Positions 43,734 to 55,835 of a stretch of DNA of 64,000 nucleotides are shown in pieces (position 1 is the stretch's first letter; each line of letters opens with the position of its first letter). Origin of the DNA: Rutpela maculata (Eukaryota > Arthropoda > Insecta > Coleoptera > Cerambycidae). A model generated the notes under the pieces. The model saw only the letters and a program-made list of their open reading frames with translations, searched no databases and had not been told where the DNA came from. The translations under genes were made by a program, and so were the position numbers. The stretch spans positions 38,767,538 to 38,831,537 of the forward strand of contig OW386289.2 of assembly GCA_936432065.2 (NCBI GenBank), in the 5' to 3' direction.

Positions 43734-46700
43734 ATACGCTTTCTCACACCTTATTAACCGTAAATTCAAAAAATCTTTATTACATCAAAGATGCAACCGG
43801 CAAATTTAAAATTCTTATTGATACAGGCGCAGGAATTTCAATTTTTAAACCTAAAACAGCTGAAAATTATAGACGTAGATCCCCTGAAAATGTAATTATA
43901 CAGGGTATTACTGATCAAAAAATTTATATCAACGAATCTGTTCTCATCCCCTTTTCAGATGAGTCACACAAGGTTTATATCTATAACCTAGATATAGATT
44001 TTGATGGACTACTAGGCGCAGACTTTTTAGAACATTACGAATGCCGAGTAGATTTCAAAAATAAACAACTAGTCACAAATTTTAAAACCGTACCACTATT
44101 TAAAGTCACGGAAGAAACTACAGTAAATTTACCTATACAACCAACTGGTAACTCTAACATCAAAAACCAAAATCCAAATTTAGGCAACATCAAAAATTTA
44201 ATTTCTATCGAACCTCGCATGGAAAAAATCTGTAAATTAAAATGTAATCTGCAAAATACCGAGGCTATACTGTTAGCCCAAGAAATTGAAAAAGTACGCC
44301 TACCAAATGCTCTCGTAAAAATCGACAGCAACGGAGAATTTTTAACTTCGATCGTGAACGCTAACGCAATACCGAAAACTATAAATTTCTCTAACCTTAA
44401 ACTAGAACCAGTACAAAAATTCAAATCAATTTTTAATTTAAATACTCAAAATTCCGACAAACATCCACAGACAGACAGATCCTTCGAAATTAGGAACGAA
44501 TTGCGCTTGGATCATCTAAACGAAGAAGAGGCCGAAATAGTAACGCAGCTTTGTTTAGACTTTCAAGATATATTCTATTTGGAAGGAGACAATTTAACTT
44601 TTACTAACGAAATTAAGCATTCTATTGACACCGAAAATTCCCGACCGATATTCACTAAATCGTATCGATATCCTCAGGTCCATAAAGAAGAAGTTAAGTC
44701 CCAAGTATCGAAAATGTTAAGTCAAGGTATTATTCAACCCTCAATCTCACCTTGGTCCTCTCCTGTCTGGGTAGTTCCCAAAAAACTGGACGCTTCTGGT
44801 AAACAGAAATGGCGCGTCGTAGTCGACTACCGCAAACTCAACGAGGTTACAATTGGTGACAAATATCCTCTGCCCAACATTTCCGATCTTTTAGACCAAC
44901 TTGGCAAATGCCAATATTTCACAACCTTAGACTTGGCTTCTGGTTTCCACCAAATTGAAATTAATCCCGCAGATATTCAAAAAACTGCTTTCACAGTTGA
45001 GAACGGTCATTATGAATTCGTGCGAATGCCATTTGGACTCAAAAACGCTCCATCAACTTTTCAAAGAGTTATGGATAACATCCTGTTAGGTATTCAAAAT
45101 GAACGATGTCTCGTCTACATGGACGATATCATTATTTACTCTCCTACAATTCACGAACACATTTCTCGTCTAACTGAAGTCTTTAAACGCCTTCAAAAAG
45201 CCAACCTCAAAATTCAACCAGACAAATGCGAGTTTCTCCGCAAGGAAGTCGCTTATTTAGGACATCTCATTACAAAAGACGGCGTAAAACCGAACCCTTC
45301 GAAAGTTGACGCTATTTTAAATTTTCCTCAACCGAAAAATCCAAAAGAAATTAAATCATTTCTAGGCTTAGCCGGATATTACAGGCGCTTTATCCCCAAT
45401 TTCTCCAAGATAACCAAGCCTTTAACAAAACTACTACAAAAAGACGTACCATTTCTGTTCAACAATGATTGTATAAATTCCTTTCAAAATTTGAAACAAA
45501 CATTAACGACAACTCCGATATTAATCTACCCCAACTTTGATGAACCTTTCGTTCTAACCACTGATGCGAGCGCATTTGCCGTCGGCTCAGTGCTGAGCCA
45601 GGGGCCCATTGGCAAAGATTTACCCATTGCCTATGCTTCTAGAACCTTGTGCAGTGCAGAAACTAAGTATTCAACGATTGAACGCGAGCTTTTATCGATA
45701 GTATGGAGTGTAAAGCACTTTAGACCCTATCTGTACGGTAGAAAGTTCAAGCTTGTAACCGACCACAGACCACTCACCTGGTTATTCTCTATAAAAGACC
45801 CAGGAAGTAGACTTGCTCGTTGGCGACTCAAATTAGAAGAGTACGATTACGAAATAATTTATAAACCCGGCAAAATCAATAAGAACGCGGATGCACTTTC
45901 CAGAATCAAAATTAATCATTTTTCTGAATGTTCCAAATTCTATTCAAAGGTTCTAGCCGCGAATGACGAAGAGTCAGACGACGACGAAAACCCAGACAAT
46001 AACGAGATCACTGACGAACAAATTTCCCAAGAATTCGAAACTTTCGCCAACTTATATAAGACAACATCTTTAATTGACTATTCGAAAATCAAAGCCTCGA
46101 ACAAACAACTTTTGTATCGAGAACACAAAGATATTATAACCTTTTTCCAACAAAACAACTTACAAGACCTACATCACAAAATTATCGAGGACATATTCGA
46201 AGAAAACCCCGAATTTCATAACGATAAAATCAATATTGTATCAAGCAAAACAGTCAGACATAGGAGATATTTTATCATCCCTCTACCTTTTGATATCGAA
46301 TCTGTAATTGAACATCTATTTTTGGTACTATTTAAAAATCAAGATGTTCTAGATCTCTCTAAGACATACTTTGTCGAAAATAATTTAGACCTCCCCATAC
46401 TTGAAATCTTATCATTCATTTTTGCGGAAAAAGACTTAAAAGTAGTAATTTGTCAAGATATCGTCAGAACTGCCGACGAAGACGAAATTCCAATTATATT
46501 GGAGCAAAATCATTTTGGTAAAAATAATCTACACCGCGGAATAAACGAAACTATTCGAAGAATTAGAGAAAAATACACTTGGCAAGGTCTAACTAAAGAC
46601 GTTGAAAATTTTATAAAAAATTGCGAAACTTGCCAAAAAACTAAAGTATGCCGGAAAAACCTTAATAACCCTCTAGTAGTCACAGAAACCCCAAGAACAC

Positions 46701-47509
46701 CATTCGAAAGAATCAATATCGATTTATTTGAATTCCCTACTCGAAATTATGCTTTAACCATTCGCGACGAATTAACTAAATTCACGCAAGCATATGCAGT
46801 CCCGGATAAATCCGCAAAATCTGTCGTAAACACCTTGTTGTTATATTTCCAACATTATGGTACTCCATTAAGAATCCATTGCGATTACGGTGGCGAATTT
46901 GACAACCGCTTGCTCAAAGATCTCTGCACCCTCTACGACATAAAATTAACTTATTCAAGCGTAGGACATCCCCAATCGAACGGATCCATAGAAAGATTTC
47001 ATGCTACTTTAGCCGAAATGATAAGAATCCACAAAACTGAAAACCCAAACGAACATCCTTTCACGATTTTACCATATGCAGTAATATGCTATAACAATTC
47101 GGTAAATAAAACACACGGTTTTACCCCATATGAACTTATCTTTGGTCATACATCTAACAGACCACCCGAAACTTTGTACAACCAAAAAGAATTAATAACT
47201 AAATACGTTAGAGATTTAAACAATAGAATATCCCACTACTATAAAATAGCCCGTAGTCGAACACAATCTCAAAAAGAGAAAGCAAAAGTTCGCTTCGACA
47301 GAAATATTCCCCAAAAACAACCTGAATACAAAATAGGTGACTTAGTTTATGTAAAAGAATCACAAATTAAGAACAAACTACAAAACAAATTTAACGGTCC
47401 CTTTAAAATAAAAGAAATTTTTCAAAATTCTGCTACCCTATTAAATCTCGAAACAAAACAAGAGACTAAAGTAAATTTTGATAGAATGAAACCATATACT
47501 GAAAATTAA
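43622..47509 (+). CDS. pol: Pol polyprotein: protease, RT, RNase H, integrase
   Basis: The frame is -1 relative to gag and is open from at least 43622, overlapping gag by more than 100 bases, which suits -1 ribosomal frameshifting; I did not identify the slip site. Order: aspartic protease (LIDTGAG, DTG at 43820-43828); RT (DLASGFHQIEI, then YMDD at 45116-45127); RNase H (TTDASAFAVGS near 45560, YSTIERELLSIVW, VTDHRPL); integrase with H2C2 zinc finger (about 46510-46633), catalytic core (DLFEF near 46720, CDYGGEFDN near 46880, SNGSIERFH near 46985) and a C-terminal domain (GDLVYVKE). All catalytic residues are present, and the main ORF from 44219 alone has 1096 codons. Confidence 0.95.
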   Translation, partial: SNTTNRPIRPNIEPNTNNESQRQFRSNAELPRTNVHVNTLSHTLLTVNSKNLYYIKDATGKFKILIDTGAGISIFKPKTAENYRRRSPENVIIQGITDQKIYINESVLIPFSDESHKVYIYNLDIDFDGLLGADFLEHYECRVDFKNKQLVTNFKTVPLFKVTEETTVNLPIQPTGNSNIKNQNPNLGNIKNLISIEPRMEKICKLKCNLQNTEAILLAQEIEKVRLPNALVKIDSNGEFLTSIVNANAIPKTINFSNLKLEPVQKFKSIFNLNTQNSDKHPQTDRSFEIRNELRLDHLNEEEAEIVTQLCLDFQDIFYLEGDNLTFTNEIKHSIDTENSRPIFTKSYRYPQVHKEEVKSQVSKMLSQGIIQPSISPWSSPVWVVPKKLDASGKQKWRVVVDYRKLNEVTIGDKYPLPNISDLLDQLGKCQYFTTLDLASGFHQIEINPADIQKTAFTVENGHYEFVRMPFGLKNAPSTFQRVMDNILLGIQNERCLVYMDDIIIYSPTIHEHISRLTEVFKRLQKANLKIQPDKCEFLRKEVAYLGHLITKDGVKPNPSKVDAILNFPQPKNPKEIKSFLGLAGYYRRFIPNFSKITKPLTKLLQKDVPFLFNNDCINSFQNLKQTLTTTPILIYPNFDEPFVLTTDASAFAVGSVLSQGPIGKDLPIAYASRTLCSAETKYSTIERELLSIVWSVKHFRPYLYGRKFKLVTDHRPLTWLFSIKDPGSRLARWRLKLEEYDYEIIYKPGKINKNADALSRIKINHFSECSKFYSKVLAANDEESDDDENPDNNEITDEQISQEFETFANLYKTTSLIDYSKIKASNKQLLYREHKDIITFFQQNNLQDLHHKIIEDIFEENPEFHNDKINIVSSKTVRHRRYFIIPLPFDIESVIEHLFLVLFKNQDVLDLSKTYFVENNLDLPILEILSFIFAEKDLKVVICQDIVRTADEDEIPIILEQNHFGKNNLHRGINETIRRIREKYTWQGLTKDVENFIKNCETCQKTKVCRKNLNNPLVVTETPRTPFERINIDLFEFPTRNYALTIRDELTKFTQAYAVPDKSAKSVVNTLLLYFQHYGTPLRIHCDYGGEFDNRLLKDLCTLYDIKLTYSSVGHPQSNGSIERFHATLAEMIRIHKTENPNEHPFTILPYAVICYNNSVNKTHGFTPYELIFGHTSNRPPETLYNQKELITKYVRDLNNRISHYYKIARSRTQSQKEKAKVRFDRNIPQKQPEYKIGDLVYVKESQIKNKLQNKFNGPFKIKEIFQNSATLLNLETKQETKVNFDRMKPYTEN

Positions 47510-47521
47510 ATTTATTTTCAG

Positions 47522-49361
47522 GTTTCTCCTGCTGTTCGGATCAGCACTCTGTCAATACAAAATTACCCCGATCAATAACACTGTTGGTGTATACTATCAC
47601 CAAGACACGGACATCGTGGTGACAAATGACAAATGGACTCTACTAGTGCATAAAAATATTTCATCCCTCAAACTAGCTTTTGACAAAAACCAAAATAATT
47701 TAGACAGAATCTTGAACACCCTTGATGGTGCTGACCAAAAATCAATCCTGTTTAGAAGCGAAGTTAAAACAGAGTTTAACCTTTTAATGCAAATAGCTAG
47801 TTCGATAAAAACGAAATTTGACGAAGTCTTTTCAGACACAAAGAGATATAAACGCGGAATACTTAACGGTTTTGGAACAATATTCAAATCAATCACCGGA
47901 AACTTAGACGCCGAAGATGGCGAGTACTACACTAACTGTATAAATAAATTAAATAATGACGAACATCAATTAGAAAACTTAATCAAAAATCAAATCTCAG
48001 TTACAACTTCTGTTATCAAAAATTTCAACTCAACTATACAAAAATTACAAATTGATGAGGAAACATTTAACAAAGATATCAAAGAAATCGAGCACACAAT
48101 TCAAACTATGACTCAAACGATCCAAGCTGCCGAAATAAAACTAAAATTTCTATACATTTCCGAACAACTAATGGCCAGCTATTTGTACATCGAAGACAAT
48201 CTAAACGATATTTTAAATTCAATAACATTCGCCAGATTAGGAATTATTCATTCATCAATCATAACACCTGATCACTTAGTAACGGCGTTACAAGAGATTT
48301 CACAGAGTTTGCGAAGGAACAATTTACCTCTTCCAATTAAACTATCAGCAGTTGCTCAATATCTGGATATTATTGAACTAAAAGCTTTTCAACTAGATTC
48401 TAACTTAATATTTGTTTTAACAATACCTCTTATTGAACCTCAAAATTATAACACCTTTCGCCTATACCCCATACCTATACTTGATAACAGAACTGGTCTA
48501 CATCACTTTTTATCTATTTCACAAAAGTTTATCGCGAGAGACGATGATTCTTTAATGTACATACCTATACAAAATTTGAAAGAATGCAAACCACTCTATT
48601 TTGGAACCAAACTATGTTCGAACCTGTTTGCATATCCTATCGACCAAAATGCCATTTGTGAGGCTAGAATATTAAAACCATTGCCGAAACTCCCAGAAAA
48701 TTGTCAAACTTCCTTCATCATTAGTCAAGGATACAACGTCCAAGAACTTGAAGACAACACATGGCTAGTAATTAATTCCGAACCACTTCACATTACTATC
48801 AACTGTCCGAAGAGAGAATCCATAACAGAGCTAATTAATAAAAACTCCATCATAAAACTACAACCAGGATGTTACGCCTATGCAGGCATTACTCGAATAC
48901 AAGCCAGTGCTTAAGACTTTTCCGAAATTAAGGACAATTCACATCCAATCCAAATTCCTTTTGAATGCTGCAATCACATGCCCGACAAAATCGAAATCCC
49001 AAAATTAAAACCGCTTAAATTAAACAGTCTCGACGTAGAAGATTTAGATATTGCTAAAAACAAACTAGAGCAATATTCCAAAGACCTAGACGACCTCATA
49101 AACGAACCTTTTGTGACCAAACATGTATCTTGGTTCACATACTTCATAATCACTCTCATCATCCTATTAGTTCTACTTTACATAACTTGTAAATGCAGAA
49201 GAAGAAGATGTGGAGCATTGCGAATCCAACCCTCAACGGATAACCCTCCTTCACCTCCTTCAGAGCGAAGCAGAGTATTTACCAAATTTCCTAGACTGAT
49301 CCCTCCAAGAAAGCGACCCGGTATTAGACCTCAAGAAGAAGAGGACATCGAGTTAACATAG
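47522..49361 (+). pseudogene. env: Env (F-like fusion protein) with one premature in-frame stop
   Basis: The exon follows a splice acceptor ending at 47521 and opens with a hydrophobic leucine-rich stretch that would complete a signal peptide. A furin-type site (KRYKRG) near 47850 precedes a glycine-rich hydrophobic segment like the fusion peptide of baculovirus F-type proteins, then a long coiled-coil region. TAA at 48912-48914 interrupts the frame. The same frame is open again to 49361 and holds the transmembrane helix (about 49130-49190) and a basic, Pro-rich tail. The truncated product would lack its membrane anchor. Readthrough or a sequence error cannot be excluded. Confidence 0.88.
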
Positions 49362-49584
49362 ACTTTCATGTGGAGTTTTACCCTTGTCTATTAATTTAGA
49401 CTATTGTATTTTATTCTTATTACGTTATGTAATGTTTTATTATCGCTTACCAATTTTAACTTTTACATTATTTTATTATTTTGCTTTGTATTCATTCAAC
49501 ATTGTTTCAATTTATTTTTGCATTATATTCATTTAACGTTTTAACAATTTTCAAAAGTTGCTGCATAACATCAACTTTTTTATT

Positions 49585-49594
49585 AAGGGGGAAG
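49585..49594 (+). promoter_or_regulatory. Polypurine tract
   Basis: AAGGGGGAAG lies just before the 3' LTR and would prime plus-strand synthesis. Confidence 0.85.
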
Positions 49595-49595
49595 T

Positions 49596-49958
49596 TGTTA
49601 TATAATATTACACGCTATCTTATTGCGACTTAGCCATAATAAACCTTCACAGGTATATCGTATTTCACGATAACAGCTTCTCTTATTAATTGCTTATCTT
49701 CAAGATATCATATTACACCTTTGTTTCTCATAACTTGTGCAGACTGCAGAACTGCAATTCCTTTGTTATATATTTTGCTTACTCAGGTTCTGTATGTTAT
49801 AAATATGACTAAACACGCTTTGTTGAATCAGTTATTAAACTCACTTAGAATGAAACACTTCTAATTATTATTATATTCCTTCTACAAGAGCCAACGTTGG
49901 CTCCATTTAAGTAAATAAATCTTTTTAAAAAGTCACTCATGTAAACCGTGATCTAACA
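49596..49958 (+). repeat. 3' LTR
   Basis: 363 bp partner of the 5' LTR, followed by the TATA duplication. Confidence 0.95.
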
Positions 49959-49968
49959 TATATACACA

Positions 49969-51016
49969 CAGCGTGTCGCACTTTTCATGGAGCCACCCTC
50001 ATATCTCGCTCATCTGATATCCGAATTCTTTGAAATTTTGGTGGTGAATATATACCTATAAAGTGAGACTTTAGACGTAACCACATTTGATTTTAGTCAG
50101 AGGCGTCCGATTCTAGGATGTAGAAAGGGGGTCGATTTTCAAAAAAAAAGTATTAGCAATTTTTTTAGAAAAAAACTAGTAAGATATTCTTAATTAGCAC
50201 CTTTAGAAACCCTCTTGTACAAGATTACATCGTAGTGGGTTCAAAGGTGTTTGAGATAGGGGCCTTCAAAAATGCAATTTTTTCAAGTAAAAATAATTTT
50301 ATCTGCAAAACAGACTCTCAAATGAAAAAAAATTATTCTTCATTTTTTGTTCAGAATAATGTATTGTACTGGTATGAACTGATTTTACAACAAAATAATT
50401 ATTTATTTAAATAAGGCAAAAATTAGAAATGAAAATAAATGAAACTAAAATAAATAAATAAATAAAACCAATTGACACTAGTAATAATTTTTGCTTTCAC
50501 GGCTTACTTAGGTCTTTATTGAAGATTATTCGTTAAAAAAATGGTAAGCATGTATGAATTAGAATTTTTGCCTAATTAAATAAATAATTATTTTATCGCA
50601 AAATCAATTCAAACTAGTAAAATACATTATTCTGAACAAAAAATTAAGAATAAATTTTTTCATTTCAGAATCCGTTTTACAGGTAAAAATTATTTTTAGT
50701 TGAAAAAATTGTTTTTTTGACGGCCCCTATCTCAAACAATTTTGAACCCACTACGATGTAATCTTGTACAAAGAGGTTTCTAAAGGTGCTGATTAAGAAT
50801 ATCTCACTAGTTTTTTACTGAAAAAATCGCTAATAGATTTTTTCGAAAATTGACCCCCTTTTTCCATTCTAGAATCGAAAACCTCTGACTAAAATCAAAT
50901 GTGGTTACGTCTAAAGACTCACTTTATAGGTATATTTTCACCACCAAAATTCCAAAATATTCGGATATCAGATGAGCGAGATATGAGGGTGGCTCCATGA
51001 AAAGTGCGACACGCTG
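49969..51016. mobile_element. 1048 bp palindromic MITE with mariner-like ends
   Basis: The outer ends read CAGCGTGTCGCACTTTTCAT and its inverse. The two arms (about 490 bp each) mirror one another to near the centre at about 50490. On the right it is followed by TA; on the left by CA where TA would be expected. No coding capacity. End sequence and size suit a Tc1/mariner-type foldback MITE. Confidence 0.85.
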
Positions 51017-52040
<1,024 letters not shown>

Positions 52041-52985
52041 TATATTCAACATAACCAATAATTTTGATATTTAACTTCATGAACAGTTATCGTTTGTATA
52101 TAACTGAGTACTTATGTATATAGCATGTTCCAGAAGACGTGGGCAATTTCTTGGGAGCGTAAATTTCAGGTAAAAATAATATAATATAATTTTTTTCGTT
52201 AGGATGTACCCCTACCACGGTGTATTAAGTTGGTGGTCCGACGTACGCCACTTTCCTATTATAATAATGGCTTCATAAGTGCATGGTTTCTATTTACTTT
52301 AGTAGATGGCGCGAGCAATAAGGTCCTACAATTAGATGGGCATGTGCATCGTATAACTAACATTACCTCAAATTTTAAGGTTTTTTCGTTTATTCTCATT
52401 TTTAATGTTTGTATAGGCATTTTTAGCTTGGAGCCATACTGGTTCCAAGCAAATATTTAAAAATTCACGCAAATAATTTTTCAATATTGTTGATTTATAA
52501 AAATAGACTGCTAATTATAGGTTAGATTCCTAACCTGCAAAAAGTGTCTTATTTTATTGTGACAAACTATTTAAAACTTCAAACACATTACGTTGACTTG
52601 ATTTTGGCTGAAAGTACTGGAACCAGGCAGAAATTTTAATAATAGCTACGTAATAGTTGTAAATCTTAAGAAACATATATTTTTGAGGTTAGCTGTGGCG
52701 ACACGTGCAATGCTGCATGTAGTGTTGCATATATTCTTTCAATATTTTAATTTAGTTACTTAATGTCAGATGTCACTGGACTCTTGTTTCACTAAACAAA
52801 AAACAAAAGGCCAGGAATGTATTCAACACTGTATACACGTATGCGCAGAACCTGTAAAATTATCTATCTATGCGTAAGTAATGAGAGAACTTATTGGTTC
52901 TGCCATCTATTACATTATGTACAAAGTAAGCACTTGTGAGGGTTGTCGTCGCATCACCTATCACCCTACTAAGATGGTGGGAAAA
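52041..52985. other. Unassigned stretch
   Basis: No gene or repeat recognised. Confidence 0.5.
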
Positions 52986-53245
52986 GCGGTTTTTCAATAA
53001 TGACTTTTTGACTGCTTGGTCTCGTCGATCACTTGAATCCTTTAGATTGTTATCTGTGAGGACATCTCAAGAACATAGTTTATTCAACTTCACTAGAGAC
53101 CAGAAGGGAACTGCTACAACGAATCACGCTTCATTGCAATGAAATATGAAACAATGTTGAGATATTGTGGAGGGTGCAGCAATCTTCAATTCGTTGGGCA
53201 CTGGAATGTATTAGAGTATTAGGAGCTCATGTTGAACTTAGTTTT
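52986..53245 (+). pseudogene. Tc1/mariner transposase C-terminal relic
   Basis: Broken frames read LTAWSRRSL, then a CYLWGHLKNIVYS-like piece after a frame change, RITLHCNE and IRRALECI-like sequence near 53200. This is the end of a mariner-type transposase of the same broad class as the DD41D elements. TIRs were not found. Confidence 0.55.
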
Positions 53246-54639
53246 TAATGAAATTCAAGAACTTTTAATATTCAGGTCAGCTTTATGTTAGTGAAGATTT
53301 TTTTCTTGAGGAAAACGCAATGCAATACAATAATTACAATAAAACTTACTTTTTAACGTTCAACGTGTTTAACGATAGCAACTTCAATAGGGCATTTTTT
53401 CTTCTTATTCGTTAAAAAATCGAACAACACCTATTTTAAGGAAACATCTTACAAATATTAAAATCGGGGGCAAAATATCTTGAGGGTAATTCACCCCCGG
53501 CCTCCCTGATAAGTTATTAAAACAATTAATTTCATCATCCTAAGAGACTCTTCTTAGAATAATGATAACTGAAATTATATCAAATTATATTAAACAATAC
53601 AAAAATTATTATTGAACAACCTCTCTTCCCACCCTGTGTTTAGAGATGAATATGTCAGTATCGAAAAAAGTTATATGAACATAAGGTGTTATTTTTTTCT
53701 AAAACTTACGATCCCGCATATTCTGGCTCACCTATATAAATACACTGCAAAATTAAAAAAAATGAAATACCTAAAAAAAATTTTGAACTTCATTTTGTAA
53801 TCTGTGCTTTACGTTAAAATCAATTTCCAGTCAAATTGGACCGTGCTATGTTGTTAATCGAATTGTGGCAGACGTAATTTAATTTACCACATTTTATAAT
53901 TTCCATTGGTTACTATGTTAATTAACAAATACATTTCCGAATAATATTAAAATACAACGAATATTTGATGACTTGGTTAGCAGTGAATAAACAAACTGAA
54001 GTGGTTTTTTATTATTATTCACACACTCATATCATTAAGTATTATTTATAATTTATTCATTGAGGACGTTAATATTATCTGTATTTTTCTGTTTGTATTA
54101 ATGCACTATTGTAGTAAGTATGAAATATCTATTTATTCAGTAGATACCAAATGTAATAGATAAAATAATTTAAAAAATCAAAACTAATCTTGCTTTGTTT
54201 TTTCGAACTTAGGTTTATTTAATACAAAAAGATGAAAACTAACGAGTTCGAAAAAACTTGTACAACTTTTCTAGAGTTGAAAAAGAATGTAAGGTTGAAT
54301 AATTGTTGACTGAATTTTAACAAATGATTTAAGTATTTTCAATATATATATTTTTTGCCTTAAAATGCTAGGAATCCCATCATGTAATTCAATACTTCGT
54401 CAGTATTAACTAGAAGAGTAGTTGTTTTGATCGATTCTCCAATAATTATTGTTTTAAAGTGTTTACTTAACTAGTATATTAGCGTGCCCAGATTAGGGTA
54501 ACAATATACAGAAAGTACGTAATTTCGTAATAAATAAAAAAGAGTGTAAGTTGTGATTTGGTTAATACCTAAATAATATTCTCTAAAAAGTATATTTTGA
54601 AGATTAATTATAGATTTAAAAAAAGCTGCTTAAGAAATC
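53246..54639. other. Unassigned stretch
   Basis: AT-rich; no feature supported. Confidence 0.5.
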
Positions 54640-55830
54640 ACTACAGACATATCCAAATTTCCGGTATAAATTTTTAGACATTTGGCTCTTGTACACACGC
54701 TAAATCATTATCTTATATTGTTACCCCCTTTAATAATGGGGTGGGGGTGGTAGTGGGGGGGGGGTGGCTAATGTCAGAACAAATTTTGGGGCCTTTGGTT
54801 CTTGTACACACACATTAAATCACAATTTTATTTTTTATCCCCTTTAATAAATTGGTGGGGGGTGGTAGTGGGGGAGGCTGATGTCAAAACCCTTTGGTTC
54901 TTGTACAAACTAAATCACAATTTTATTTTTACCTCTTTTAATACGGGCGTGAAAGTGGTAAAAATGCCGAAACAAACTTTGAGGCCTTTGGTTCTTGTAC
55001 ACACTAAATCAATTTTATTTTTTTCACCCACTTTGACAATAGGGTGGATGTGGTAATGGGAGCGATAGTGAAGGTGGTTGAGCCAAAAAAAACTGAGACC
55101 TTAGCTTCTTGTACATACAAAATATACCAATTTTGTGGACTTTTGTGCTTGCTTGCTTTAGCTATTTACCCCATTTACCAACCCGTTACCGAAATAAGAT
55201 CAAAAGATAATCTAGTTCCAGATCCTGTAACACATAGATCTACCAAAGGAGGGAGTTTTCGTCCTAATTTATTTTTGAACAAAGAAAAAACTGAAAAACA
55301 GGTTTTTATTATTTACTATCAATATCGAATCGATCACCTTAAACGAAACTTTCCCGCACTCACTTCCCCTATTTTTATATCCCTAAACTGTTAAATAATC
55401 AGCATTCAGTTGATTTTTTTTAGGTCATTGAAACATTTTAACACGACTGTTGTTAAATAAGGATATTTTTGATTTTGTACGTATATTCTCGTTGTTTCTG
55501 AAGAGGTGGGAAGGGGGGAGGAGGGGGTGGCAGGGGTAAAAAGGGAGGGTGGGAGAAAGTTTCGTTTGGGGTAGGATCAATTAAATACTGTTAGTAGATA
55601 CTAAAAAAACGTTTTTCGTGTTTTTTCCTCAAGAAATAAATTAGGCCGAAAACCTTTCACTATCATAAACCGTTTCATAGTAATCGTGCGCACAAGAAAA
55701 CTTACATACAGAAAGACTGATGGACAGAAATTTATTTTCTGCTCGAACTGAAAATCCCACGTTTCGTGACACCTTAAGACTATTTAAGCAAAAAAATATA
55801 ATAATTTTTTTCCACGATTACTATAAGTAC
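54640..55830 (+). repeat. Dispersed GC-box repeat, copy 3
   Basis: Four to five tandem units of about 100-115 bp (54660-55100) each contain CCTTTGGTTCTTGTACA, AAATCA and a GTGGTAGTGGGGG-like block. The shared tail follows (GATAATCTAGTTCCAGAT near 55207, AATCGTGCGCACAAG near 55682). It is the longest of three copies and is directly followed by the 55836-58262 element. Confidence 0.7.
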
Positions 55831-55835
55831 TTTCT

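Larger units (their letters stand above)
41470..49958 (+). mobile_element. Errantivirus-like Gypsy element with gag, pol and env, 8489 bp
   Basis: Two 363 bp LTRs that read as identical flank a gag-pol-env interior with a serine-tRNA-type primer site and a polypurine tract. The TATA target duplication fits the alternating pyrimidine-purine preference of insect errantiviruses. Gag and pol are open; env carries one in-frame stop. LTR identity means a very recent insertion. Confidence 0.95.
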
